A stretch of DNA of 64,000 nt from Thiomicrorhabdus sp965602805. Its GTDB lineage: Bacteria > Pseudomonadota > Gammaproteobacteria > Thiomicrospirales > Thiomicrospiraceae. Positions within the stretch are counted from its first letter, which is position 1, and the number at the start of each line of letters is the position of its first letter. Positions 51,847 to 60,989 of this stretch are shown piece after piece. The position numbers and the translations under genes were made by a program. The stretch covers positions 47,413 to 111,412 of the forward strand of contig CBFCZK010000011.1 in assembly GCA_965602805.1 (NCBI GenBank), given 5' to 3'. Below the pieces are notes generated by a model. The model did not search any database. It was not told where the DNA came from and saw only the letters and a list, made by a program, of their open reading frames with translations.

Positions 51847-52731
51847 TTATCCAAATATTCCTAACATCAGCAAACCACACAAAATGAATAGGGTAGCGAT
51901 TGTTTTTTGTTTTAGATGATCTCTGTCTTTAAAAAACACTATGGATAACACAACAGCTAATAATATTCCTAAGTTGGTCATGGAAACCACATAAGCGGTC
52001 GGTAGGGTTTGCATCGCTAGCATGACAAGCGCGTACGCCGTCCCTATAAACAGACTTCCTGCTAACCATACGCCTAAGTGGGGTCTGCTTTGCGGGATAA
52101 TGCTGTTGCAATGACGTTTTCGGTAGAGGCTTAGTGTCAGCCAAGCAGAAAAATAACCAATCGTCACTACGCCCAATAATGCTGAAAAGTCATTGACCAG
52201 CAAGCTGATTAATTTGTCTGATAGCGAATAGATACTGGTAAAAAATGCAGCGGATAAAGTCCAAATTAAGACTTTTTGGTTTGGATTATGCTTGACCGTA
52301 TTGCCCAAAATCCAAAGGCCTAGAATACTTATCAAAATACCCAGCCATGCAAAACTCGAAAGGGATTCATCAAATATCCACCAAGCCCAAATGGCCACTA
52401 ATATCGGGGAACTTCGGGCAATGGGATAGACAAAGGCAACGGGCGCAAGTCCATAAGCTTGGCGTAGTGCTAGAAAGTACAAGCTATTGGCAAAAGCGGT
52501 AATGGTAACCAGGCCTGCTAATGTCCACGACCAGTCAACTAATGTTAGGTGATACAAGCCATAGCCGCCTAATAAGACAATATGCCCGAGTAATCCCCAC
52601 CATAAGAAATCGGTTTCCTGATTAACGTGGCGTGCCATTAAGTTCCAGCTGACATGCATCAACACAGATAGAATGATAAACAACCAGGCCTGGTTAAAAT
52701 CGGATAGGTTTTCAAGCATTAAAGCGACCAT
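51847..52731 (-). CDS. EamA/DMT-family transporter
   Basis: A 294-aa integral membrane protein with ten TM segments in two EamA repeats (LSVLMHVSWNLMARHVNQ..., and FTSIYSLSDKLISLLVNDFSALL in the second half). The start overlaps the phnP stop by 13 bp, so it is translated with the phn operon and may export or import a phosphonate-related compound. Substrate unknown. It contains palindrome copy 10, read as NQAW. Confidence 0.87.
   Translation of the reverse strand: MVALMLENLSDFNQAWLFIILSVLMHVSWNLMARHVNQETDFLWWGLLGHIVLLGGYGLYHLTLVDWSWTLAGLVTITAFANSLYFLALRQAYGLAPVAFVYPIARSSPILVAIWAWWIFDESLSSFAWLGILISILGLWILGNTVKHNPNQKVLIWTLSAAFFTSIYSLSDKLISLLVNDFSALLGVVTIGYFSAWLTLSLYRKRHCNSIIPQSRPHLGVWLAGSLFIGTAYALVMLAMQTLPTAYVVSMTNLGILLAVVLSIVFFKDRDHLKQKTIATLFILCGLLMLGIFG
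52683..52694. repeat. ACCAGGCCTGGT palindrome, copy 10 (in EamA gene)
   Basis: In frame as NQAW. Confidence 0.85.
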
Positions 52732-53498
52732 ACTTGATTGTCGTAACCAATGGCAACGCCGTTAGGTAGACAATCAGGATGGTTCATAAAGTATTCGTCT
52801 AGATTATGACTAATATGGGTAAGTAGAAGTTGTTTGGGTTGAGTCGCTTTAAAGACTTCTAAAGCACGGGTTAAATCATTGTGATTTCGAGGTGCGTTTG
52901 CTAACGGTGGTTGGTCGCAATCCAAAATCATTAAATCGACTGGATGGGTTTGTAGATAACTTTCTACATCACGACGTAAAATACCAGAGTCACAGAGATA
53001 CGCTAAACGCTTGCGGTTAAACTCAATGATATAACCCATCGTCAATTTTGAATGCACTAAAGGTACTGGCGTGATTTGAATACCTTTGAATTCGAAGGTT
53101 TCAAAGGGTTGCATTTTCTTTGAAAAATCAAAAAAACCAGGATATTTAAACAGGTCATCACAACCATCTGGATCATCGGGCGAAAACACAGGAATAGTTT
53201 CACTCATACCCCAGCGCATTGGAAACAACCCTTGCACATGATCCATGTGAAAGTGGGTCAGTAGAACCGCATCTAAAGTGCCCGGCGGGAATTTCTGTTC
53301 AAGACAGTGGTAACCGGCATCAATCAATAAACGAATCCCGTTGACTTCCAATACACCACAAGCGGGATGACGACGATAGTCGGTATTGGCCAAAGCGCGT
53401 TGGCAAACAATGCATTCACAACCATAAACAGGCGCAGCTTTGACTGAGCCCGTGCCTAAAAAAGTAAATGTCATATCTGATGTGATGTTTGAAGTCAT
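52719..53498 (-). CDS. phnP: 5-phosphoribosyl-1,2-cyclic-phosphate phosphodiesterase
   Basis: A 259-aa metallo-beta-lactamase-fold phosphodiesterase that opens the cyclic phosphate left by C-P lyase. Metal motifs LLTHFHMDHVQGLFPMRW (HxHxDH) and HNDLTRALEVFKATQPKQLLLTHISHNLDEY are present, and the N-terminal CECIVCQRA holds cysteines of a structural zinc site. It follows phnN by 7 bp. Confidence 0.95.
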   Translation of the reverse strand: MTSNITSDMTFTFLGTGSVKAAPVYGCECIVCQRALANTDYRRHPACGVLEVNGIRLLIDAGYHCLEQKFPPGTLDAVLLTHFHMDHVQGLFPMRWGMSETIPVFSPDDPDGCDDLFKYPGFFDFSKKMQPFETFEFKGIQITPVPLVHSKLTMGYIIEFNRKRLAYLCDSGILRRDVESYLQTHPVDLMILDCDQPPLANAPRNHNDLTRALEVFKATQPKQLLLTHISHNLDEYFMNHPDCLPNGVAIGYDNQVWSL

Positions 53499-53505
53499 GC
53501 GGGGT

Positions 53506-54075
53506 TCAAACCTTTGTTTTTAATAGGTTGATCAACTGCTCTCCGGCAAGATGCAGTTCAGCGTTGTTTTCGATGAGTTGTAAATTGGGAGCACTTAAAT
53601 TGGCAAATGCTTCTGCACGCTGGATGCGTTTTTCGATTTGCTCAAGCGTTTCACGACCACGGTTAATAAGGCGTTCACGCAATAAATTGGTATCCACTTG
53701 AATTAACACGGGTACCAGGCCTGGTTGTTTTTGGATGGCGACTTCTAAATAACCTCGCGAGCCATTCATAACCACATTTAAACCTAGATTTAACCAGGTG
53801 TCGATTTCAGTGCCTATACCATAATCTAAATCATGTGAGTGCCAGTGAAACTTAAAACAATGGTGTTTTAATCGGTTAGCGAATTCCGCCGTAGAGAGCT
53901 GAACGTGGTTTTCACCATTCAACTCAACAGGACGGGTTATGTAACGATGTGCAAACACCACCGAGTCATTGGCAAGCTGCTGGCGAGCATAGTGTAGTAA
54001 AGAATCTTTACCAACGCCTGATGCGCCAATGACATAAAACAATGTACCTTTCACTTGAGTATTAGGCATGGTCAT
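53506..54075 (-). CDS. phnN: Ribose 1,5-bisphosphate phosphokinase
   Basis: A 189-aa kinase from the ATG at 54075 (MTMPNTQ); an ATG two codons later is also possible. P-loop VIGASGVGKDSLLHYAR, then FAHRYITRPVELNGENHVQL with the substrate Arg. It makes PRPP from ribose 1,5-bisphosphate, completing salvage of the ribose moiety. It overlaps the phnM end. Palindrome copy 11 is in it. Confidence 0.93.
   Translation of the reverse strand: MTMPNTQVKGTLFYVIGASGVGKDSLLHYARQQLANDSVVFAHRYITRPVELNGENHVQLSTAEFANRLKHHCFKFHWHSHDLDYGIGTEIDTWLNLGLNVVMNGSRGYLEVAIQKQPGLVPVLIQVDTNLLRERLINRGRETLEQIEKRIQRAEAFANLSAPNLQLIENNAELHLAGEQLINLLKTKV
53714..53725. repeat. ACCAGGCCTGGT palindrome, copy 11 (in phnN)
   Basis: In frame as QPGLV. 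Confidence 0.85.
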
Positions 54076-55225
54076 AACTGGCCTTAAAGGCTGAAACGCC
54101 AGCCACAAATACGTCTGAAACTTGGACCAAACCGTCTAAATTCGCAACCATAATAATGTCCGCACGTTTGCCGACTTCAATGACGCCACGGTCATGCAGT
54201 TTTGCCGCTTCGGCTGGGTTTTTAGTCACCAACTGTACCGCTTGCGCTAAGGTTAAATCTGAAATTTCAGGCAGTTTAAACACCGCCACAATCAATGCAG
54301 CAGGGGCGTAATCCGCACATAGACAATCGCAGACGCCCGCATTCACCGCATCTAAGGCACGCATAGAACCTGACTGGCTCTTGCCACGAAGAATATTGGG
54401 CGCACCCATAATCGTCTTCATGCCTTTGGCACGCGCATACTCAGCGGTTTCCATATTGATTGGGAACTCAGAAATATCTACGCCCAGCGCCGTCATAGTG
54501 TCCACTCGCTCCTTGCAATCATCATCATGTGATGCGACGGCAATGCCTTGCGCATGAGCCGTTTTAACTAACAGTTCAACACGCTCCATGGCGCCTTCTG
54601 CTTGCTGTTGCTTTTGGGCAATCATCTCATCCAACTCTTCGTCCGATTTCTGATAGCTTTTCCCAAAATAGGCTTTATAAGATGCTAAATCTTTAAACTG
54701 GCCTTGCCCTGGCGTGTGATCCATTAACGAAACTAAATGCATCGACTGCTTTTCCATCAGATCCATTAAAATCGGCAGACCTGTTGGGTCCGTGATTTCA
54801 TAGCGACAATGTACACGGTTATCGACTAAGGCGTGAGGTTGGAATTTATGCACCGATTCGGCGATTTCTTTGGCAAATTGGTTGTTACGCACGCCTAATT
54901 CTTCATTCGCAAAAGACAACGCATGAAATACCGTCGTAATCCCAGCACCGGCATTGCGTTTATCCGCTTGGGCGCAGGCAAAGTCTAACGGGAAATGAAC
55001 ATTAGGGCGTGGCTCTACTTCTTTTTCTAAAGAGTCACAATGTAAGTCAATCATGCCAGGCATGACGGTTTTGCCCTTAGCATCTATTGTTTGGGTTTGC
55101 TCTGGAACGGTTTCAGGGTTAATCGCTGAAATTTTACCGTTTTCAACCAATAAACTCGCATTCGAGAGTACTTCATCCGCCAAAACGAGGTTGGAATTTG
55201 TAATATATAAAGGTAAAGAGTTCAT
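54062..55225 (-). CDS. phnM: Alpha-D-ribose 1-methylphosphonate 5-triphosphate diphosphatase
   Basis: A 387-aa amidohydrolase-superfamily enzyme that removes pyrophosphate from the ribose triphosphate intermediate. Its metal site is visible in MPGMIDLHCDSLEKEVEPRPN and in LVSLMDHTPGQGQF, AVASHDDDCKERV, and CADYAPAALI. Normal length. Adjacent to phnL and phnN with almost no spacing. Confidence 0.95.
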   Translation of the reverse strand: MNSLPLYITNSNLVLADEVLSNASLLVENGKISAINPETVPEQTQTIDAKGKTVMPGMIDLHCDSLEKEVEPRPNVHFPLDFACAQADKRNAGAGITTVFHALSFANEELGVRNNQFAKEIAESVHKFQPHALVDNRVHCRYEITDPTGLPILMDLMEKQSMHLVSLMDHTPGQGQFKDLASYKAYFGKSYQKSDEELDEMIAQKQQQAEGAMERVELLVKTAHAQGIAVASHDDDCKERVDTMTALGVDISEFPINMETAEYARAKGMKTIMGAPNILRGKSQSGSMRALDAVNAGVCDCLCADYAPAALIVAVFKLPEISDLTLAQAVQLVTKNPAEAAKLHDRGVIEVGKRADIIMVANLDGLVQVSDVFVAGVSAFKASYDHA

Positions 55226-55227
55226 CG

Positions 55228-55965
55228 TTATGCAACCTCATCAGTATCAGAATTAAAAAAGTTTTCGGTGCCAACAGGCGGTTCTAGCTCGACCACATCG
55301 TCAGCGAGTCGTTTAACCAAATCCATATCATGAAAAATCGCAATCATGGCTGTGCCAGTTTGTTTTAAATTGTCGATGAGTTCCACTACTCGATCTGTCG
55401 TTTTGGGGTCTAAGCTGGCTGTGGGTTCATCTAATAGCAATAAGCGTGGTTGTGCTAGTAGGCCGCGAGCTAAGTTAACACGTTGCTTTTCACCACCCGA
55501 AAAAGTCGCTGGCGAAACCGCCCACAATCTTTCAGGTAAGTTAAGTTGACCGAGAATTTCACGAGCTTTTTCAAGGGCAAGCAAACGTGGTACACCTTTT
55601 TTAATTAACGGCATCGCGACGACTTCTTCGGTAGACTGCCGCGGCAAGGTGTGTAAAAACTGGGTTACAAAACCAATCTCTTCCTTACGTAACTCTAAAA
55701 TCTGGTGTTCATCCGCGGTGGCTAAGTCAACAGTTTGATTATTTTCAGTGGTGAACATCATCCGTCCACTGGTTGGCAGGTAGGTACGGTAAATACCTTT
55801 TAAAACCGTCGATTTTCCCGCACCCGTTGGTCCAATTAGCGCTGTTAAACGCCCTGGGTAGGCCTTTAAAAATACACTGTGTGACGAAGGCAGTTCTTTA
55901 CCTTGTTCATGCAACACAAAGGTTTTTGAAAAGTCTTCTACTTCTAAAATAGGTTGAATACTCAT
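55228..55965 (-). CDS. phnL: C-P lyase accessory ATPase PhnL
   Basis: A 245-aa ABC-type ATPase from the ATG at 55965 (SIQPILEVEDFSKTF). Walker A GPTGAGKSTVLKGIYRTYL, signature TFSGGEKQRVNLARGLL, Walker B LLLLDEPTASLD. PhnL and PhnK bind the PhnGHIJ core rather than a membrane permease. The start after the phnK end has a gap of 13 bp. Confidence 0.94.
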   Translation of the reverse strand: MSIQPILEVEDFSKTFVLHEQGKELPSSHSVFLKAYPGRLTALIGPTGAGKSTVLKGIYRTYLPTSGRMMFTTENNQTVDLATADEHQILELRKEEIGFVTQFLHTLPRQSTEEVVAMPLIKKGVPRLLALEKAREILGQLNLPERLWAVSPATFSGGEKQRVNLARGLLAQPRLLLLDEPTASLDPKTTDRVVELIDNLKQTGTAMIAIFHDMDLVKRLADDVVELEPPVGTENFFNSDTDEVA

Positions 55966-55978
55966 AGTAAATTCTCTT

Positions 55979-56815
55979 TTATAATGCTGATGCAACAAGG
56001 CGCTGGGTGTACGCATCTTGTGGGTCTTCTAAAATTTGATCCGTTAATCCTGTTTCAATGATGCGTCCGTATTTCATCACCAGAGTACGACCTGCTAACA
56101 AGCGAATCACACCTAAATCATGGGTAACAGCAATCATGGCGGTGCCACTCTCACGCTGAATTTCCATAATTAAATCTAAAATAGCGGCCTGTACGGATAA
56201 ATCTAGTCCGGTAGTGACTTCGTCCAAAAACAATAAAGGCGGATTTGTCGCTAAGGCTTTGGCGATTTGCACACGTTGTTGCATGCCACCAGAGAAGTTC
56301 TTTGGCAGTTCATCCATACGTTCTGTCAGCACTTCGGTACGGCGCAGTAACTCAATCGCTCTGTCGCGAATATCGCCATAATGGGTTATGTTGCTCATTA
56401 ATAGACGCTCGGCAATATTGCCACCCGCAGAGACATTAAAGTTCAAACCCAATACAGGGTTTTGATAGACCATGCCGAAGCGATGATTACGTAAGTGACG
56501 TTTTTGTTGCGCGTTTAAGCTAAACAAATCGTACTGTTTTCCGTCATCGAAAAAGGTCGCTTGACCAGAGGTTGGTACTTCATCAAAAAACAGGTTTTTA
56601 ACCGAGGTGGATTTACCGGATCCTGATTCGCCCATAATGCCTAAAATTTCACCTTTATACAGATCAAAGCTGATGTCATGAGCGGCCACCACCGACCCGC
56701 AGTGCGGGCAGATATTGGTATTGTGTTCTGGGCCGGTAGACTCAAAACATTTAGAGCAACCTTTGCCGTAAACTTTTGAGAGGTTTCGGACTTCTAATAC
56801 TTTTTCATTAGACAT
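55979..56815 (-). CDS. phnK: C-P lyase ATPase PhnK with zinc-ribbon insertion
   Basis: A 278-aa ABC-type ATPase: Walker A GESGSGKSTSVKNLFF, signature NFSGGMQQRVQIAKAL, Walker B LLFLDEVTTGLD. Unlike the shorter E. coli PhnK, it has an insert with paired cysteines, CSKC and CPHC 19 residues apart in GCSKCFESTGPEHNTNICPHCG (about 18-40), which looks like a zinc ribbon. The start lies one base after the phnJ stop. It works with PhnGHIJ. Confidence 0.93.
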   Translation of the reverse strand: MSNEKVLEVRNLSKVYGKGCSKCFESTGPEHNTNICPHCGSVVAAHDISFDLYKGEILGIMGESGSGKSTSVKNLFFDEVPTSGQATFFDDGKQYDLFSLNAQQKRHLRNHRFGMVYQNPVLGLNFNVSAGGNIAERLLMSNITHYGDIRDRAIELLRRTEVLTERMDELPKNFSGGMQQRVQIAKALATNPPLLFLDEVTTGLDLSVQAAILDLIMEIQRESGTAMIAVTHDLGVIRLLAGRTLVMKYGRIIETGLTDQILEDPQDAYTQRLVASAL

Positions 56816-56816
56816 T

Positions 56817-57743
56817 TTATCCCTCCAAATTCTGGTTTGAAACGCTGGTTTTAAGAATCAACTGTTCATCACAATAATCAGAATCGGAACATTGATAGAG
56901 TTTTTGACTGCTTTTTGCATCGATAAATTCATCTAAGAAACTATGGTCGCAGCCACAACGGTGACAGACTCTTCGCTTGTCATTTTCGTCATTAAAGTTT
57001 TCGACCCTAAAAGGCACGTCATCAAACTCCAAAGGTTCTGCAAGAGTGTATGGCGGGACGGCATAAATTTTCTTTTCTCTACCCGCTCCCAATAAAATAA
57101 GCGCTTTGGATTGGTGCATTTTAGGAACGTCCCAGCGTGGAATCGGGGAGGGGTCAATCACATAATGTCCATTGATACGCGTTGGGTAACGGTGCGCAAT
57201 GGTGATTTCATTGAACTTAACAATGTCTTCGTACAACTTGACCAATAAACGTGAATAATCCGCTTCACCGTGCATGATTTTGCGTTTGTCTTCAGAAGGT
57301 TCAACCACCACTAAAGCATCAGGGTAGGGCACTTGTAATATAACAACTTGGTCTTCACGTAATTCTTGTTCGGGGATACGGTGACGTGATTGAATCAAGT
57401 TAGCTTCTGTGACTTTAGTCGTGGTATCAATGCCAGGGCAGGTCATTTCAATAAAGCTACGAAGATTCACTGCGTTAACCGAGTCATCGGAGCCTTGGTC
57501 AATCACCTTTAGTGTGTCTTGTTTACCAATCAGTGCCAACGTCAATTGCAAACCGCCGGTTCCAAATCCACGTCCCATAGGCATTTCACGGCTAGAGTAA
57601 GGTACTTGATAACCTGGAATGGAAATCGCTTTGAGGACGGTACGGCGGACCTCTTTTTTGGCATATTCATCTAAGAAACCAAAATTGTATTCGGCCGAAG
57701 CTTGTCTGAACTGACTGTCTGTTGTTTGGGCTGTATTAGACAT
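56817..57743 (-). CDS. phnJ: Alpha-D-ribose 1-methylphosphonate 5-phosphate C-P lyase
   Basis: A 308-aa radical SAM enzyme that cleaves the C-P bond, releasing methane from methylphosphonate. The Cys cluster pattern CX2CX21CX5C is exact (CHRC, then YQC and YC) near the C-terminus. GRGFGTGGLQLTLALIG and PSPIPRWDVPKMHQSKALILLGAG are conserved. The ATG at 57743 overlaps the phnI end by 8 bp. Confidence 0.96.
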   Translation of the reverse strand: MSNTAQTTDSQFRQASAEYNFGFLDEYAKKEVRRTVLKAISIPGYQVPYSSREMPMGRGFGTGGLQLTLALIGKQDTLKVIDQGSDDSVNAVNLRSFIEMTCPGIDTTTKVTEANLIQSRHRIPEQELREDQVVILQVPYPDALVVVEPSEDKRKIMHGEADYSRLLVKLYEDIVKFNEITIAHRYPTRINGHYVIDPSPIPRWDVPKMHQSKALILLGAGREKKIYAVPPYTLAEPLEFDDVPFRVENFNDENDKRRVCHRCGCDHSFLDEFIDAKSSQKLYQCSDSDYCDEQLILKTSVSNQNLEG

Positions 57744-58872
57744 TTTCAGCTCCTTGGTTGGCGTTATCGTCTTGTGTGTCATGCTTATCTTGTGTGGTTC
57801 TTAAACGATCCATATCGGATTGGAACGTCACATAGTGCGGCATTTTGTAGTGCGTACAGAAGCCCATGGAGTCAATTCCATCTATGTGCAATAAAACAAA
57901 TTCAGGATCTTCCGATGGATTGGTTGGTCCATTTTGCATGCCTAATTGTAGGGAGCGATCTAAGATAGACATAGAAATGGCTTTGACTTCGTTATGCCCA
58001 AAACAGGCGCCATAACCTAAGCTGAAAGTCGGCTTACTACCTTCTTCATCGTCTTCATACATGGCAACCACTTCACATTCAGTCATTAAAACTTCTCCGA
58101 CTTCAATGAGTTCGCCCGTAATAGGGTGCGGTAACATCACGGGTAAATATCCCACCCGCAACTCTGCAACGGTTGGGTGAACATCGCCATAACCTCGCAT
58201 GTTTGAATAGGCGATGGCTAAGATTGACCCTGTTTCAGCACGCGCCATCGTAGATAAAGCGGCTGAACGAGGCACCGGAAAAACCAACGGTTCACGCGTA
58301 ATATCAAACGGCTTCTTTTCTGCCGCAGCTTCATCAACGGGCGGCAATAAACCTTCCTCACGTAAGGCGTCTAAAACTTTTGGAAAGGTACCTGGAATAT
58401 CATCATGACGATTTTCATCTAACCATTTAGACGCAACCGCTTTAAAGGCTTCTGGCGATTCGTCTAGTAGCTCGGTACGCATTAGGCGCAAGGCATAATC
58501 GGTACTGGCACCGAGCATTTGCCCGCCAGGAATATCCTTAAACGAAGCGGAAATACGGCGAATGACGCGCATGCTACTGGTATCCATAACCGGAGTTTCT
58601 ATTAAACGCGGCTTAGTTGAACGATAGGCACGTAACGCAAATGCGGCTTCTAACGTATCACCCAAACTCTGTTTAATGGCTAAAGAAGCTAGCTTTGGAT
58701 GAAACAGCCCGCCTTCGGACATAATACGGCTGTGTAAAAAATACAGCTGGTTTTCAATGGTCTCCAAATCTAACGGTTCTGCCGACTCGCCTTGACGAGT
58801 ACGCACGACTTCTAATAGCTTTTCAGCACCGGCAATGGCTTGACCGCCACCTTTAATCGCAACATAACCCAT
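57736..58872 (-). CDS. phnI: Carbon-phosphorus lyase core subunit PhnI
   Basis: A 378-aa nucleosidase-like subunit of the C-P lyase core that replaces adenine of ATP with the phosphonate, with PhnGHL. Conserved blocks are YVAIKGGGQAIAGAEKLLEVVRTRQGE and CEVVAMYEDDEEGSKPTFSLGYGACFGHNEVKAISMSILDRSLQ. The ATG overlaps the phnH TAA as TAATG. Confidence 0.96.
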   Translation of the reverse strand: MGYVAIKGGGQAIAGAEKLLEVVRTRQGESAEPLDLETIENQLYFLHSRIMSEGGLFHPKLASLAIKQSLGDTLEAAFALRAYRSTKPRLIETPVMDTSSMRVIRRISASFKDIPGGQMLGASTDYALRLMRTELLDESPEAFKAVASKWLDENRHDDIPGTFPKVLDALREEGLLPPVDEAAAEKKPFDITREPLVFPVPRSAALSTMARAETGSILAIAYSNMRGYGDVHPTVAELRVGYLPVMLPHPITGELIEVGEVLMTECEVVAMYEDDEEGSKPTFSLGYGACFGHNEVKAISMSILDRSLQLGMQNGPTNPSEDPEFVLLHIDGIDSMGFCTHYKMPHYVTFQSDMDRLRTTQDKHDTQDDNANQGAENV

Positions 58873-59480
58873 TAGTTAAGCCCTTCATTATCGTTGACTT
58901 CAAGAATTTCGACCTTGGTGGTGCGAGGTAGCCCCATAACTTGGCTGTTATCCACCAAAATACAGTCGATGCCCAATGGAAAAGCCGAACACCATTCGTT
59001 ACGCTGTTCTAACCAGGCCTGGTCAATTCCAGAAACACAGATTTCAGTTTCACCATTGACGCCGGGTCCAGTCAATTTCAGGCGGATATCGCCTATATTG
59101 CTGTCTAATTGAGCGACCTTTAAAATCAACGTCGCGGCAAAATCAGGAGAAGATAACGTGCCTAAGTTAGGGTAAAAGGTTGGTGCTTTGGTTGCATCAC
59201 ACAAAATGTAATTTGCTTGTTCAACCGTTGAATTTTGCGCCTGTAATAGCGGCCAGTTTGCCTCTGTCAGTAAATCGTTTACATCCGCTAAAGATACTTC
59301 ACCATCTAAAAGGGTGGCTAAGACGGCTAAATAGGCTGGGCTGTTTTCTAGCCATTCTGACCAGCTATCAATGCGGCCTGGTCGTGATAGAGTTTGCATC
59401 AAGCTGTTAAATAAAAGTTGTTGTGTGTCGGCTAACCAAATTGAATCTATATGTGCACCGAGTAAGTCTTGTTTAAGCAC
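58872..59480 (-). CDS. phnH: Phosphonate C-P lyase subunit PhnH
   Basis: A 202-aa subunit of the PhnGHIJ core. I take GTG at 59480 (MLKQDLLGAHIDSIWLADTQ), preceded by GGAAG, so it overlaps the phnG stop; longer starts are inside phnG. LMQTLSRPGRIDSW and PLGIDCILVD are PhnH-typical. Contains in-frame palindrome copy 12, read as DQAW. Confidence 0.93.
   Translation of the reverse strand: MLKQDLLGAHIDSIWLADTQQLLFNSLMQTLSRPGRIDSWSEWLENSPAYLAVLATLLDGEVSLADVNDLLTEANWPLLQAQNSTVEQANYILCDATKAPTFYPNLGTLSSPDFAATLILKVAQLDSNIGDIRLKLTGPGVNGETEICVSGIDQAWLEQRNEWCSAFPLGIDCILVDNSQVMGLPRTTKVEILEVNDNEGLN
59012..59023. repeat. ACCAGGCCTGGT palindrome, copy 12 (in phnH)
   Basis: In frame as DQAW. Confidence 0.85.
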
Positions 59481-59967
59481 GTTTATCTTCCTTCTTTTCG
59501 TCTTGATCCGTTGCACCTAATAGGGAGAAGTTGACGGTCGTTGAACCTAACATGGCTTTGCGTGTTCTCGCTTCTTGCTCAAATTTAAACTCCCCCAGTT
59601 CAACTAAGTCGGCAAGTTTGCAACAAGCCATTAAGTCGTTTGCCAAAATGGCATCACAGACGGCAAATAAAGAGGCTAAGTTTTCATCGTCATCCATTAA
59701 CTGTGCAGCACCTTCAAAGGTTTTGCCTTGCTTATCCGTTAAGACTACCCAACTAGTCGCAATTGGGAATTCCCCTAAAAAGTAAGGTTCGTGCATTGCG
59801 GTATCTTTGGTCTGTAATACGCCCAATCCCGATTGAGGAATGGACTTATAAGAGACTGCGTATTCATTCATCACTGAATCGACGACTACTTTAATTTCAT
59901 TTACAGGAACCAGTTTTAGTGCGCGAACCCATAGGCTGCGTGGCACTGTGCAACAAGTGTTGTTCAT
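59473..59967 (-). CDS. phnG: Phosphonate C-P lyase subunit PhnG
   Basis: A 164-aa core subunit. Family features: LPVNEIKVVVDSVMNEYAVSYKSIPQSGLGVLQTKDTAMHEPYFLGEFPIATSWVVL, ARTRKAMLGSTTVNFSLLGA. It starts 15 bp after phnE. The complex with PhnH, I and J transfers the ribosyl moiety of ATP to the phosphonate. Confidence 0.93.
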   Translation of the reverse strand: MNNTCCTVPRSLWVRALKLVPVNEIKVVVDSVMNEYAVSYKSIPQSGLGVLQTKDTAMHEPYFLGEFPIATSWVVLTDKQGKTFEGAAQLMDDDENLASLFAVCDAILANDLMACCKLADLVELGEFKFEQEARTRKAMLGSTTVNFSLLGATDQDEKKEDKRA

Positions 59968-59981
59968 TTTTTTGATTCCTT

Positions 59982-60989
59982 TTAAAGTGTTTTGTTGCGT
60001 AATTTTTGCGAGAAGGCTTCCAGCAATACGACAGTGATAAAAATGATTAATAAAATGGTCGCAACATGGTCGTAATCAAATAGATCCCAACGACCTTTTA
60101 ACTCCATTCCAATTCCACCTGCACCAACAATACCCAGTACGGTTGCGGTACGAATATTACGTTCAAAAATATATTGAATGTAAGCTATCCAAGCGGGTAA
60201 AATATGTGGGAAAACGGCATAACGTAAGACTTTTAAAGAATTTGCACCTGCCGAACTTAGTGCCATTTGCGGGCCTTTAGGGGCGTTTTCAATCTCATCG
60301 GCAAAGAACTTGCCGAGGACACCAGATGTATGAATTGCAAGCGCTAGAACCCCCGCAATAGGACCAAATCCATAGATTAATACTAAGAACAGTGCAACAA
60401 TTAGTTCGGGCATAGAGCGGTGAAAACTTAGCCAACCACGTGCAATTTGATAAACCACAGGGTGCGGTGAAAAATTACGGGCGGCTAAAATTCCTAAAGG
60501 TAACGAAATCATGATTGAAATAACCGTTCCCCAAAATCCCATCTCAATGGTTTCCCACATCATCTTAAGTACTTTTTTCAAGTAACCAACAGGCTCAATG
60601 AGGTATTCAGCTTTCTCTTCCGTCCAAGTATCTGTCTCAACGTCATACTCTCTAGAGACACCTTCCTCAACGTAAGATAACCACGGTAGATAATCTAAGT
60701 CGACGCCTTCCAGGCGGGTTAATTCGGTACTTGTTGAAAATTGAATAGGAAAGGCCTGGCTTCCAAATTTAGAGACGCCATTTAATACATCTGAATCGCC
60801 AATTCCCACCGCCGATAATACGGCTTTGCCCGTTTCTACAGCGGCTTTGTCCAACTCAGTATTGTGTGCCGACCAAGACAGTAAAACAAAAGCGATAAAT
60901 AACGCAAAAATGGTTTTTGGCGTAATCGCTTGATAAGTTTGCCATTCACGCCAGTCGCGTTTAATGACATTTTCTACTGGCTTATTCAT
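59982..60989 (-). CDS. phnE: Phosphonate ABC transporter permease PhnE
   Basis: A 335-aa permease. TM1 (ALFIAFVLLSWSAHNTEL) is followed by about 100 hydrophilic residues before the five-TM ABC core (MWETIEMGFWGTVISIMISLPLGILAARN to FITVVLLEAF). It is longer than the roughly 260-aa E. coli PhnE because of that insertion. The EAA-type loop AGANSLKVLRYAVFPHILPAWIAYI couples to PhnC. Start overlaps phnC by 4 bp. Confidence 0.92.
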   Translation of the reverse strand: MNKPVENVIKRDWREWQTYQAITPKTIFALFIAFVLLSWSAHNTELDKAAVETGKAVLSAVGIGDSDVLNGVSKFGSQAFPIQFSTSTELTRLEGVDLDYLPWLSYVEEGVSREYDVETDTWTEEKAEYLIEPVGYLKKVLKMMWETIEMGFWGTVISIMISLPLGILAARNFSPHPVVYQIARGWLSFHRSMPELIVALFLVLIYGFGPIAGVLALAIHTSGVLGKFFADEIENAPKGPQMALSSAGANSLKVLRYAVFPHILPAWIAYIQYIFERNIRTATVLGIVGAGGIGMELKGRWDLFDYDHVATILLIIFITVVLLEAFSQKLRNKTL

